From Mariniphaga sp963747515 (lineage in GTDB: Bacteria; Bacteroidota; Bacteroidia; Bacteroidales; Prolixibacteraceae), in the NCBI GenBank assembly GCA_963747515.1, contig CAVVFN010000008.1:434001-498000 (forward strand): 64,000 nt of DNA. Direction: 5' to 3'. The notes under the pieces were generated by a model. That model had not been told where the DNA came from, did not search any database, and saw nothing but the letters and a program-made list of their open reading frames with translations. The translations under genes and the position numbers were made by a program. Positions within the stretch are counted from its first letter, which is position 1; each line of letters opens with the position of its first letter. This document shows positions 17,059-25,601 of the stretch, piece by piece.

Positions 17059-20000
17059 TTATAAAAAATGAATATCAAACCCAATAGAAACTGTTCGAAG
17101 TGGAACATAATCAGGTTCCACATGGCCATCAAATGATTGCCTGGGATTTAGCCCCTTTCGTGCAGAAAGCAACAGCAGATTATCGGCTTTAATGTTCAGC
17201 CTGATGCTCTCCAGGTTCATTTTTTTTATCCATGCATTCGGAAATTGGTATCCCAGAACAACATTTCGAAAATTCAAATAATCTGCATCGGCTAAAAAAA
17301 ATGTTGACCGTGCATTGGCAAATTGATCTCCGTCAACAGAAGGAACATTCGTATTGCTGCGTTCAGGAGTCCATCGGTTTAGAATATCGGAATGAAAATT
17401 ACTTCCATATAAACCTGAATGCATTAGCCTCTGATAAGGATTGTCGAAAACTTTTCCTCCGGTTTTGAATGCAATTAAAACCGACAAATCGAAGCCGTAA
17501 TAAGAAAAATTATTATTAATTCCTCCAAAAAAATCAGGGATAGATGAACCTGAATAATATCTGTCTGCAAGTGTGTGAGATTCCGTTATTCCCCTTTCTT
17601 CCCCATATACAGGATTGCCAAATTCGTCAGTTACAGGAATTCCGTTTGCATCTGTTTCAGGAATATTATAAAACCATTGCGCTTTCCCAGTTTCAAGATT
17701 AACCCCTGCATAGTCTTCAATCCAAAAATCATATATTGATTTGCCTTTCTCCCAGCGTTTATCTCCTGTAATAATAAAATTCTGGGGCAGCTCTTTTATC
17801 TCATTCCCAAAATGACTAACATTTATATCCAGCGTCCATTTAAAATCAGAGACACTAAGAAGTATACCTGTCATTTCCAGATCAAAGCCTTTGTTAGCAA
17901 TGCGGGCAACATTGTCATCAACAAAAGTGAATCCGGTAGAGGGCGGCAATGGTTTTTCAAACAACACATCATTATTTTGCCTGGAGTAATATTCCAGGTT
18001 AAAAGAAAACCGCTCTTTCAGTATCAGGTATACACCAACATTGAAAGCGTTCAATGACTCCCATGTAAGCCCAGGAGTAGAAAGTTGGCTGGCAATCAGT
18101 CCAGGATAATCAATATTATTTATACCTGTTTGATAAAGTCCCTGATATCCATAATACGATCCAATCCGGTCGTTTCCTTGTTTCCCATAACTTGCCTTAA
18201 ATTTAAGTATATCCAACCAATTATAATTTTGGAGAAAATCCTCTTCTGAAAGTAACCATGCCAGGCCTGCTCCCCAGAAATTACCCCATCTCACATCTTT
18301 ACCAAAACGGGAATTGCCATCAGATCGATAATTAAAACTGGCAAAATACCGATTATTGAATGAATAGTCAACTTTTCCGAAGTAACTTTCAAGCCGGTAG
18401 TTGTCTTCAAAGGAACCCGATCCTTCAGCAATGGCTGCACCGTCAAGTTCCACCAGGCCCGGAAACGGAAATCCTGACCGGGTAGCAGTCAGAACATTAT
18501 TTTTATAGCTGTAATTTTCATGCGCAGCTAAAAACTGCAACTCATGTTTCCCTATTATCCGGTTGAACCTTAACATCTGATTGGCAGTGTGTGACAGAGT
18601 ACGATTTGATTGACGGGTTGTACTTCCATTAAAATTCTGTCCGTCACCATAGCGCATGTTTTTATGGGTTAACCCGTCAAAAGTAAAATAATCGGCACTC
18701 ATGGAAGCTATAAACATCAATCCTTCGGCAAGTTTAAAATCGATATGTGAACGCAGAGTAAAAACATCATTTTTATAAATCCGTTCATCCAATTCAATGG
18801 TTCCCAAAGGATTAATATTAGATCCAAAAGGTCTCGTCCGGCCAAAACCAGTTCCGTAATCAAACAATTTTTCCCCCTTGCCATTCGTTTGTAGGTTACC
18901 CTGTTCATCATATAAATAAACTGGATAAACAGGTGCAACAAAACCCGTAAAACGAAATGGATTCAGAAGGGAAGGTCCGGAGGATTCCGGGTGGTTTTGT
19001 TCTGAAAGGGAGCCCGAAAGATTAATTCCGGCTGTAATATTTGGGGTTAATCTGGATTCCAGATTTGTTCGAACAGCATACCTTTTCAGGTTGGATGCTT
19101 TAATAATTCCTTCTTCATCAAGGAAAGAACCGGAAAGAAAATAGGTTGACTTTTCATTTCCTCCACCTGCATCTAACGACAGTTCCCTGCGATTTCCAAT
19201 TTTTATTAATTCATCCTGCCAGTTATCGTGCCATAAAAGCCGGGAGTTTGGATTAATTTTACCATCAGGTCCAACTAATTCTTCAGCTGGAACATCATAG
19301 GCATTGTATCCTCCCAATACCGGTACAAGTTGTTTACTGGCTTCCAGTGCCGCATCATTTGCAGAGAATCCATTTTCCATCAGCGAATTCCGGAGCCCTT
19401 CCCACTGCAATTCATAATACTGCGAAACAGACACTTTTTCATATTCAGGTATGGCCCTGTCAGATATCCCGTAGCTCATTCGCAGATTAAAACCAGAAGC
19501 ACCCTCATTACCTTGTTTAGTGGTAACAATAATAACACCATTAGCTGCGCGGGAGCCATATAATGCTGTAGATGGTGCATCTTTTAAGACAGTAATTGAT
19601 TCAATTTCAGCCAGCGGCAGGGCATTAAGATTTCCGTCAAAAGGAAAGCCATCAAGAACAATCAGTGGATTTGCATTGCCAAATGTGCTGAATCCGCGAA
19701 TTCTGATTTCATCCACCTCTCCCGGCTGTCCGCTGGCATCTGCTGTTAATACCCCTGAGGCTATTCCCTGTAAAGTTTCTGAAAAACCTGAAGAATTAAA
19801 ACGTTCAAGCTGAGCTGAATAAATTGTAGTGAGGGAACCGGTAAACTGTTGTTTCAGGGAAGTACCGTAAGCCACAACAACTACTTCATTTAAACCTACT
19901 ACGTCCGGCTCCATTGCTACATCTATAACCGAACTTTCTACAGGTACTTCCAGCGTTTTCATCCCTATAAAAGAAAAGACAAGAAAATTTACATTCTCTG

Positions 20001-20193
20001 GGGTTTCCAGCTCATAAAACCCTTCATCATTAGTAGTTGTTCCTGTCGCTGTGCCTTTTACTACCACTGAAACACCGGATAAGGGATTACCTTCTTCACG
20101 ATTGACAACTAACCCGGAAACAGATTTCATCTGGGCACTCATCGTAAAACAAAAAAACACAAATCCCAGAAGTGTCAATAAATACTTCACCAT
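17059..20193 (-). CDS. SusC/RagA family TonB-dependent receptor
   Basis: 1044 residues from the ATG at 20191-20193 (MVKYLLTLLGFVFF), chosen because a clean signal peptide ending at MSAQ follows. A further 64 open codons upstream have no family support and include a repeat. The order is: carboxypeptidase-D-like domain (about 24-100; PLSGVSVVVKGTATGTTT), plug (about 110-225; VVVVAYGTSLKQQFTGSL, IRGFSTFG, PLIVLDGFP, VLKDAPSTALYGSRAANGVIIV), then a 22-strand barrel ending in VSIGFDIHFL. It forms the outer-membrane channel for the SusD partner and is powered by TonB. It is full length. No promoter was recognised upstream; the upstream DNA is a repeat-rich scar. Confidence 0.94.
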   Translation of the reverse strand: MVKYLLTLLGFVFFCFTMSAQMKSVSGLVVNREEGNPLSGVSVVVKGTATGTTTNDEGFYELETPENVNFLVFSFIGMKTLEVPVESSVIDVAMEPDVVGLNEVVVVAYGTSLKQQFTGSLTTIYSAQLERFNSSGFSETLQGIASGVLTADASGQPGEVDEIRIRGFSTFGNANPLIVLDGFPFDGNLNALPLAEIESITVLKDAPSTALYGSRAANGVIIVTTKQGNEGASGFNLRMSYGISDRAIPEYEKVSVSQYYELQWEGLRNSLMENGFSANDAALEASKQLVPVLGGYNAYDVPAEELVGPDGKINPNSRLLWHDNWQDELIKIGNRRELSLDAGGGNEKSTYFLSGSFLDEEGIIKASNLKRYAVRTNLESRLTPNITAGINLSGSLSEQNHPESSGPSLLNPFRFTGFVAPVYPVYLYDEQGNLQTNGKGEKLFDYGTGFGRTRPFGSNINPLGTIELDERIYKNDVFTLRSHIDFKLAEGLMFIASMSADYFTFDGLTHKNMRYGDGQNFNGSTTRQSNRTLSHTANQMLRFNRIIGKHELQFLAAHENYSYKNNVLTATRSGFPFPGLVELDGAAIAEGSGSFEDNYRLESYFGKVDYSFNNRYFASFNYRSDGNSRFGKDVRWGNFWGAGLAWLLSEEDFLQNYNWLDILKFKASYGKQGNDRIGSYYGYQGLYQTGINNIDYPGLIASQLSTPGLTWESLNAFNVGVYLILKERFSFNLEYYSRQNNDVLFEKPLPPSTGFTFVDDNVARIANKGFDLEMTGILLSVSDFKWTLDINVSHFGNEIKELPQNFIITGDKRWEKGKSIYDFWIEDYAGVNLETGKAQWFYNIPETDANGIPVTDEFGNPVYGEERGITESHTLADRYYSGSSIPDFFGGINNNFSYYGFDLSVLIAFKTGGKVFDNPYQRLMHSGLYGSNFHSDILNRWTPERSNTNVPSVDGDQFANARSTFFLADADYLNFRNVVLGYQFPNAWIKKMNLESIRLNIKADNLLLLSARKGLNPRQSFDGHVEPDYVPLRTVSIGFDIHFL

Positions 20194-20281
20194 AAACTTG
20201 ATTTTTAGTTTAGCTCTCTCTCTTTTGTTGGCTAAAATAATTAAAAAGATAAAATTTTTATAAAAAAAATTATTAGTGTCC

Positions 20282-20339
20282 GGTAAAAAATAGTATTCAT
20301 CCGGTCGATACTTTTTCAAAACCACCCGGAATGTCTGCT
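20282..20339. repeat. Imperfect direct repeat, copy A (~57 bp)
   Basis: Starts GGTAAAAAATAGTATTCATC and ends in CCGGAATGTCTGC. It matches copy B at about 20500-20556 with a few substitutions and a small indel. The two copies flank the 11-bp tandem repeat. Confidence 0.8.
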
Positions 20340-20388
20340 CCGTAAATAACTGATGCCTCTCCATGAATTTCCTGCGAGGATTCAAAGT

Positions 20389-20463
20389 AAGTTCAAAGTT
20401 AGTATAAAGCTAGTCTAAAGATAGTCTAAAGATAGCCTATGACTAACTTTGGACTATCTTTAT
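20389..20463. repeat. 11-bp-period tandem repeat forming an inverted repeat
   Basis: The unit TAGTCTAAAGA is repeated about three times with degenerate neighbours on the left (TTCAAAGTTAG, TATAAAGC). From about 20415 the sequence TAAAGATAGTC-TAAAGATAG is mirrored by CTAACTTTG-GACTATCTTTA, giving 20-base arms with only two imperfect pairs. A long hairpin or cruciform is possible. It is not followed by a clear T run in the orientation needed for a simple terminator. Confidence 0.75.
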
Positions 20464-20499
20464 ATATAGAATTTACTATATTAAAACTCATTCTCGTAG

Positions 20500-20556
20500 G
20501 GTAAAAAATAGTATTCATCCGGCGGTACTTTTCAATACCATCCGGAATGTCAGCTT
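20500..20556. repeat. Imperfect direct repeat, copy B (~57 bp)
   Basis: Partner of copy A at 20282-20339, same orientation, about 160 bp apart. The repeated block is not part of a recognised gene. It may be the footprint of a duplication or of a small mobile repeat. Confidence 0.8.
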
Positions 20557-20683
20557 TTGAGTTAATGCTTACCAATCTTTTAATAACCCTGGTGAAAAGC
20601 CGGGTAAAACGCAATTGGGTTTTTCCAATCCAGATTCAATAATCGGGCAACAGTTGATGAACTACATCACTATATATGGCTTC

Positions 20684-21330
20684 TTAGAGAACCCGGAAGG
20701 CAGTTGGAGGATTAAACATACGGGTTTCAATGCCTGCATTCAAATTTTCACTTATTCCCCAGGTAAGCTCCTGATTGCCTCTGAATTTGAGATTCATCGC
20801 AGGAGAGTCGCTGAGACGGTACCTATTCCCCTAACAATAATTGAAGCACCATCACCAGGTTGTCCTGAGTTGGTTGCAATTTGAACACCAGCAACATTTC
20901 CTTCCAGTGACTTGGAAATATTGGATGTTTGAATCCTGGCCAGTTTTTCACCTTTAACAGTACCAGCGGAACCTGTAAATGAACTTTTTTTGGTGGATCC
21001 GTATGCTACAACCATTAATTCATCAACACCAATCATTTCCGATTCCATCTGTACATTTATTACAGAACCTTCAACCGGCCGTTCAACTGTTTTCATCCCC
21101 ACAAATGAAAAAATTAATGTTTCTGCATCATCAGGAACATCAATCTGATAATCTCCATCAATATTGGTAATGGTTCCAAGGGTAGTTCCTTTCACCACTA
21201 TTGATACTCCAGGTATGCCGTTTCCGTCCTCTGTACTGACTACCGTGCCATTAATACGCCTTACCTGAGCTTCAACGGAAAGCATACCTATAATGCCAAT
21301 GCCTAACAACATTAGCGTAAATTTCTTCAT
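20684..21330 (-). pseudogene. SusC-like receptor reduced by internal deletion
   Basis: The intact part is 178 residues (21330 down to 20794): signal peptide ending VEAQ, carboxypeptidase-D-like domain (GIPGVSIVVKGTTLGTITN) and the start of a plug (VVAYGSTKKSSFTGS, VAGVQIATNSGQPGDG, IIVRGIGT), then a stop. Directly after it, in another frame (20797 down to 20684), 37 codons read NLKFRGNQELTWGISENLNAGIE, a sequence normally found some 500 residues later in the barrel of SusC proteins (LTWE...ENLNxGI). So most of the plug and barrel has been deleted and the frame lost. Its domain pattern is like that of the intact SusC next door; no SusD partner remains. Confidence 0.85.
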
Positions 21331-21596
21331 AAACTAAAATTTAGGATAATTAATTTCTCACTCACTCAAGGTGGCGTATATAGAAAAAAAACATCTATTA
21401 ACCTTTATTTGCTTTTTTTCGAACTACCTGATACATCATTCAGCTGTTCAAAAAATTTCAACTTGTAAAAGTTAACATCCGAATAAAAAATTAAACAGTT
21501 AATTTAACGAGAATTTTATATATTTATGATCGGTTATTACCAGCTCTAATGCTTATGATGAATCATTTTAATAGTTTCTAATTTAAATTTAATTTT

Positions 21597-22466
21597 GTGA
21601 AAACACTTATTTATTCAGTAATTTTTTGCCTTGCATTTAGCGCTTATTCTTATTCACAAACACCTTTGAACATAATTGTGATTGGAGCCCATCCGGATGA
21701 TGCCGATATCCGTGCAGGTGGTACAGCCATAAAATATGCACAGGCAGGACATCATGTATTGTTTGTTTCGCTTACAAACGGCGATGCCGGCCATCAGGAA
21801 AAAGGAGGAGGTGCCCTTGCCCGTATCAGGCGCGCTGAGGCTAAAGAAGCGGGAAGACGTTTTGGAGTAGAATACATCGTACTCGACAACCACGATGGTG
21901 AGTTAATGCCCACTCTTGAAAACCGGTTGAAAGTTATCCGTTTAATCCGGAACTGGAATGCCGATATTGTCATGGGTCCACGTCCGAATGATTACCATCC
22001 CGATCACCGGAATGCATCCATACTTTTGCAAGATGCCGCCTATATGGTCATCGTTCCAAATGTTGCTTCGGATGTTCCCGCACTGAAAAAAAATCCGGTA
22101 TTCTTATATGTTGAGGATCGCTTCCAGAAGCCATATCCTTTCCAGCCAGATATTTCTGTAGACATAACAAAAGTATTCGATCAAAAAGTTTATGCCATGG
22201 CAGCTCACGAATCTCAAATGTTTGAATGGCTGCCCTGGACCGGACAGCAGCTCGACCAGGTTCCAAAAACTGAAAAAGAACGTCTGAAATGGCTGGCAGA
22301 AAGGCGTAAACCAACTGTATCCGAAAAGGAACGGGAAACACTTGCCAAATGGTACGGACCGCAAAAGGCTGCAAACATTGAACTTGCCGAGTCTTTTGAA
22401 ATCTGCGAATACGGAAGAAGACCATCGGATGAGGAAATTAAAAAATTATTCCCATTTTTCGAATAA
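21597..22466 (+). CDS. Exported PIG-L family deacetylase
   Basis: 289 residues starting at GTG 21597. A signal peptide (about 1-21, ending SYSQ) precedes a PIG-L/LmbE fold: metal motif AHPDDAD with His32, Asp34 and Asp35, the LTNGDAGH loop, and HPDH near residue 134. These enzymes use zinc to remove N-acetyl groups from sugars such as GlcNAc derivatives. The GTG start overlaps a TAatTTTG match (21590-21597), so either that box is chance or the real start lies elsewhere; the signal peptide supports the start near 21597. A strong terminator follows at once, so it is a single-gene unit. The substrate is unknown. Confidence 0.9.
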   Translation: MKTLIYSVIFCLAFSAYSYSQTPLNIIVIGAHPDDADIRAGGTAIKYAQAGHHVLFVSLTNGDAGHQEKGGGALARIRRAEAKEAGRRFGVEYIVLDNHDGELMPTLENRLKVIRLIRNWNADIVMGPRPNDYHPDHRNASILLQDAAYMVIVPNVASDVPALKKNPVFLYVEDRFQKPYPFQPDISVDITKVFDQKVYAMAAHESQMFEWLPWTGQQLDQVPKTEKERLKWLAERRKPTVSEKERETLAKWYGPQKAANIELAESFEICEYGRRPSDEEIKKLFPFFE

Positions 22467-22471
22467 AAAAT

Positions 22472-22500
22472 GATCCCGGATAATCCCGGGATTTTTTTTA
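22472..22500 (+). terminator. Rho-independent terminator after the PIG-L gene
   Basis: A 7-bp GC-rich stem ATCCCGG with CCGGGAT, a 6-base loop and a run of eight T residues. It starts six bases after the stop codon. Confidence 0.9.
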
Positions 22501-22542
22501 TCAAAGAAATTGAATTCATCTTTTTTTCGATGCAGTACAATT

Positions 22543-23412
22543 TTACTTTAGATAATTTCGCTTTTCACGACTGGTCATTTCCAAACCTCGTATATTGTTT
22601 GGATGAACAACCTTGTATTTAAGGGAAGTAAGCAAGACACCGGTTTGATTATCACTTACAAACTGAGGAATAATGAACCGGAGATCAGAAGAATTCAGGC
22701 TATGCTGAAAAATAACGACAATCAATTCTTTTGCTGATGGTGCAACATTACCTATGTGCTGCCCGGCAAAAACCTTTTCTCCCACCTTCAGTTTTTTATT
22801 TGAAGGTAAAATATTTCGGTAGCAAATTAAGGTTCCGTCAGGTTGAAGCAAGGTAATGCTATTGTTCCAGAAATGGTACCAGTTTTGGGGATCATCCTTT
22901 CGGGAAGCTTCCACAATTTCTACTACTACCCCTGTACGGGCGGCAAAAACCGGCTGCCCCGGTTCCACCAGAAAACCTGTGGCATTCCATGACTGAGGTT
23001 CTTCTGATCCTAAAAATCCTTTCAACGATGCCACATTAAATACTGAAGCTACTTCACCGGGTGCTAATGGAATGAGGTACGGGAAATCAAGATCTGCCAG
23101 CGACCAGGGATTGGATTTAAATATTTTTATCTGGTGATTAAAACGGGGAGCTTCGGCACCAGGCTCTCGATGCAGGGTAAAAAGGGAATTGAATCCCGGC
23201 TGCAACAGTTTTATATAGGGTAACGGTTCATTGAATGTGGTATTCTCCAAATCAGCAAAATCGATATTAAGAAACAGCGGAGCAGAAGTATTGTTATATG
23301 CAACAAAATCGACATCGCCCACACCATTATACCTGGCCTGAACTTCAGCAAGCTGCCCCTTTGCAAATCCTGAAAGTAATATAAACGTGAAAATAAAAAT
23401 TATCCTGTTCAT
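22543..23412 (-). CDS. Exported M23-like (LytM fold) protein lacking the catalytic His motif
   Basis: 289 residues with a signal peptide (about 1-19, ending AKGQ). The N-terminal half resembles a beta-sandwich; the second half (about 145-275) follows the LytM/M23 pattern: GFLVEPGQPVFAARTGVVVEI, SITLLQPDGTLICYRNILP and KVGEKVFAGQHIGNV. In active M23 endopeptidases a His-x-His pair and an upstream Hx3D bind zinc; here those positions are not present (VVIFQHSL replaces the usual HLHFE-type strand). It may be a non-catalytic cell-wall or scaffold protein, like degenerate LytM factors. It lies 5 bases after the cupin gene and is probably co-transcribed with it. Confidence 0.7.
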   Translation of the reverse strand: MNRIIFIFTFILLSGFAKGQLAEVQARYNGVGDVDFVAYNNTSAPLFLNIDFADLENTTFNEPLPYIKLLQPGFNSLFTLHREPGAEAPRFNHQIKIFKSNPWSLADLDFPYLIPLAPGEVASVFNVASLKGFLGSEEPQSWNATGFLVEPGQPVFAARTGVVVEIVEASRKDDPQNWYHFWNNSITLLQPDGTLICYRNILPSNKKLKVGEKVFAGQHIGNVAPSAKELIVVIFQHSLNSSDLRFIIPQFVSDNQTGVLLTSLKYKVVHPNNIRGLEMTSREKRNYLK

Positions 23413-23417
23413 AGAAA

Positions 23418-23930
23418 TTATGTAGGTATTTTTTTTAGCAACGGTATAATTTCATCTTTATTTTCAGAAAATTCAAATAACAGACTTTCACCTGCAATTT
23501 CAAAATCAACGAAATGAAACCCGGGAGAAACGGTACAACCTGCCAGGGCAAAACCTGCAGGATTAATAAGTCTTGCAGCAAACCATGTATTTTTGGGAAC
23601 TACTATCTGCAGGTTTTGTCCTTTTTCAGGATTCTTGCCTAAAAGTTTTTTTCGAATCATTCCATTTTCGATGGCTGTGATTTCAACAGCCGATGTTCCC
23701 ATATAAAAATGCCAGATTTCATCCGATTTAATCCGATGGAATGATGAATAGTCATCGCCTTCAAGCAGGTAATAAATAGAAGTGGAGAAACTGCGATCGC
23801 CTCCGAAACCAGCAGGCAAACCTGACTGGTGTACCATATCCTCCGATCGGTACATTTCGCGGTACCATCCTCCTTCAGGATGTTTTATTAAATCCAGTTT
23901 CTCAATCCAGAATTGCGCTGATTTCAACAT
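23418..23930 (-). CDS. DUF985 cupin-domain protein
   Basis: 170 residues. The opening WIEKLDLIKHPEGGWYREMYRS is the hallmark of the DUF985 (cupin_5) family, and the jelly-roll follows with STSIYYLLEGDDYSSFHRIKSDEIWHFYMG, VVPKNTWFAAR, AGCTVSPGFHFVDFE. The cupin core keeps His residues (FHRIKSDE and WHFY) that could hold a metal. The family has no well-established reaction. The length is standard. It is the first gene of a two-gene leftward unit with the M23-like protein. Confidence 0.88.
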   Translation of the reverse strand: MLKSAQFWIEKLDLIKHPEGGWYREMYRSEDMVHQSGLPAGFGGDRSFSTSIYYLLEGDDYSSFHRIKSDEIWHFYMGTSAVEITAIENGMIRKKLLGKNPEKGQNLQIVVPKNTWFAARLINPAGFALAGCTVSPGFHFVDFEIAGESLLFEFSENKDEIIPLLKKIPT

Positions 23931-24532
23931 TTATGAATCTATCTTGTTACAGTTGAACAGGTAAAATAAACCATTAGTTTTGCATCTGTTAAATCCTGGT
24001 CAAATGTAAGCATTCAAATGTTTTTTTTATAATTGAGGTACAAAAACAGCTAATGTATATTCAAAAGGAGGCAAAACAGCTCAGGCTGATTTTCTGAGAA
24101 CAATTTGGAAGGCGATACCGGATTCATCCCGAACTGAATAAATAGTGTAAAATTTCATCCTTCACCGGATTAAGGTATCGGGTGTTAGCCCCAAGGGTTG
24201 AAGCCAACAGAACAGATGCACGTGTTGTTCTGGAAAAAGGACACCGGAATAATACAGAAGATAAAATGCCTTTGAGGTACTGCAAAGCTATAAAGCGTTA
24301 CCCGAAGAAGGTTTTCCCAAAGGATTAAATTGGGAATTTTATCATAAGCGTGAAGAAGGGAAAAACGAAGTTTACCGTATTTTTAGTGAAAGGAAAAATG
24401 TTGATATTCAAAGCCAGCAGCAATAGCCTGATACATTTCTTTTTTTTATTGAAAACATGATTCGGCTTGAAGAAAGTTTCCTTCAGTTGCATGATGTGTT
24501 AAAGGAAAAACTTAATTTTCAGTAGTTAAGAT
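23931..24532. other. Gene-poor stretch with one decayed ORF
   Basis: Between the cupin gene and the ydjC promoter no intact gene was found. The second half carries the relic described at 24265-24525. The first half (about 23931-24150) holds only stop-rich sequence. Confidence 0.5.
24265..24525 (+). pseudogene. Decayed ORF of unknown family
   Basis: From 24268 a frame reads AFEVLQSYKALPEEGFPKG, then WEFYHKREEGKNEVYRIFSER, meets TAG at 24424-24426, and goes on in the same frame with PDTFLFFIENMIRLEESFL to a second stop at 24523-24525. It begins right after an in-frame stop with no start codon. Upstream, in another frame, VLAPRVEANRTDARVVLEKG is also protein-like. The composition looks like a former soluble protein. 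I do not recognise the family. It reads toward ydjC but is clearly broken. Confidence 0.5.
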
Positions 24533-24563
24533 TTTGAAAAGAACTATTTTTAAAATAAATTTG
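24533..24563 (+). promoter_or_regulatory. Promoter of the ydjC-nitrilase pair
   Basis: TTTG (24533-24536) and TAaaTTTG (24556-24563) are separated by exactly 19 nt, a complete match to the Bacteroidota promoter. The start would be near 24570, about 70 nt before the ydjC ATG. Confidence 0.7.
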
Positions 24564-24640
24564 AGAACAGACAGCGAAAAGATATATCAGCACGATAAAA
24601 ACATAATATAAAGTATTCGAGAAAAATTAACTCTAGTAGC

Positions 24641-25591
24641 ATGGAAATTAACAGGTTAGCAGGCTCTTTTATTCAACCCGTGCTGGTGCAGTTATACGGA
24701 CCTCTCCCGAAGCCAAAAAATGTTGTAGGCAAAGAAAAATACCTCATAATAAATGGTGATGACTTAGGCCGGGATAAAGAAACCAATGAAGCAATTGTAT
24801 CGGCCTTTAAGAGAGGCATATTAACCAGCGCATCTGCATTTATTAATTTTGAAGAATCGGCAGAGCAACTAAAAATGGTTCATCGTGAAAATCCGGAGTT
24901 GCCGATAGGTCTTCATCTGAATCTTACCTCAGGTTATTCTGTAGCCCCCTCCCAGGAAGTTATCCACATTATCGGGAACAACGGAAAATTTCATGATATC
25001 GATCAAATTATCGTCCATCTGCCTGTTATGCCAATTGAGGAAGTAAAAAAAGAATTGTTTGCACAGGCCGAATTATTTATTTCCACCGGGGTTCCGATGG
25101 ATCATATAAATTACCATCATCATTTGGCAGCCCTTTATACCCCATTTTTTAAAATAGTACGGGAGTTGGCTCAAAAATATAATGTACCGTTGCGAAATCC
25201 TGTTCCTGCCAGTATTTACAACATGATTGTCCTGAATGGTAATGGAGGAGGCAGTTCTGAAGGAATGAAAAAAATGGTACGTTTTGGAATTACTCATCCG
25301 TTTAAGTGCTTTCCGATAATAAAAAAAATAAGTCCACGTGCCATAGTTGAACAAGAAAATAGAATGTTATCAGAAGGTATTATAAGTACCAATTGGTTTA
25401 TTGACAATTTTTACAAAAATGCTTCAGTTGCAAATTTTATTTCTATTCTTGAACAGTTACCGGCAGGAACATCAGAAATAATGTGCCACCCTGGGTTAAA
25501 TGGGGAACTGGAAGTTTTAACCAATCCTTCGGTAAAAAAAGCTATTCATACACTAGGTATCCATCTTGTATCATGGAGCATGCTTACTTAA
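24641..25591 (+). CDS. YdjC/ChbG family carbohydrate deacetylase
   Basis: 316 residues. The metal-binding signature is present: NGDDLG with Asp40-Asp41, GLHLNLT near residue 97, NYHHHL near 156-161, and MCHPG near 281. This is the YdjC/ChbG fold, whose best-known member removes an acetyl group from chitobiose or chito-oligosaccharides. About 35 extra N-terminal residues (LAGSFIQPVLVQLYG) precede the domain and do not look like a clear signal peptide. It is the first gene after a good promoter; the nitrilase gene starts 10 bases after its stop, so the two form an operon. The substrate is not certain. Confidence 0.88.
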   Translation: MEINRLAGSFIQPVLVQLYGPLPKPKNVVGKEKYLIINGDDLGRDKETNEAIVSAFKRGILTSASAFINFEESAEQLKMVHRENPELPIGLHLNLTSGYSVAPSQEVIHIIGNNGKFHDIDQIIVHLPVMPIEEVKKELFAQAELFISTGVPMDHINYHHHLAALYTPFFKIVRELAQKYNVPLRNPVPASIYNMIVLNGNGGGSSEGMKKMVRFGITHPFKCFPIIKKISPRAIVEQENRMLSEGIISTNWFIDNFYKNASVANFISILEQLPAGTSEIMCHPGLNGELEVLTNPSVKKAIHTLGIHLVSWSMLT

Positions 25592-25601
25592 CAGGCAAAA
25601 T

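Noticed and set aside
20194..20385. 64-codon N-terminal extension of the intact SusC
   Set aside because: Precedes the signal peptide and includes repeat copy A, so it cannot be part of an exported receptor.
20426..20614. 62-codon frame on the - strand in the SusC scar
   Set aside because: Composed largely of the direct and tandem repeats; no protein family.
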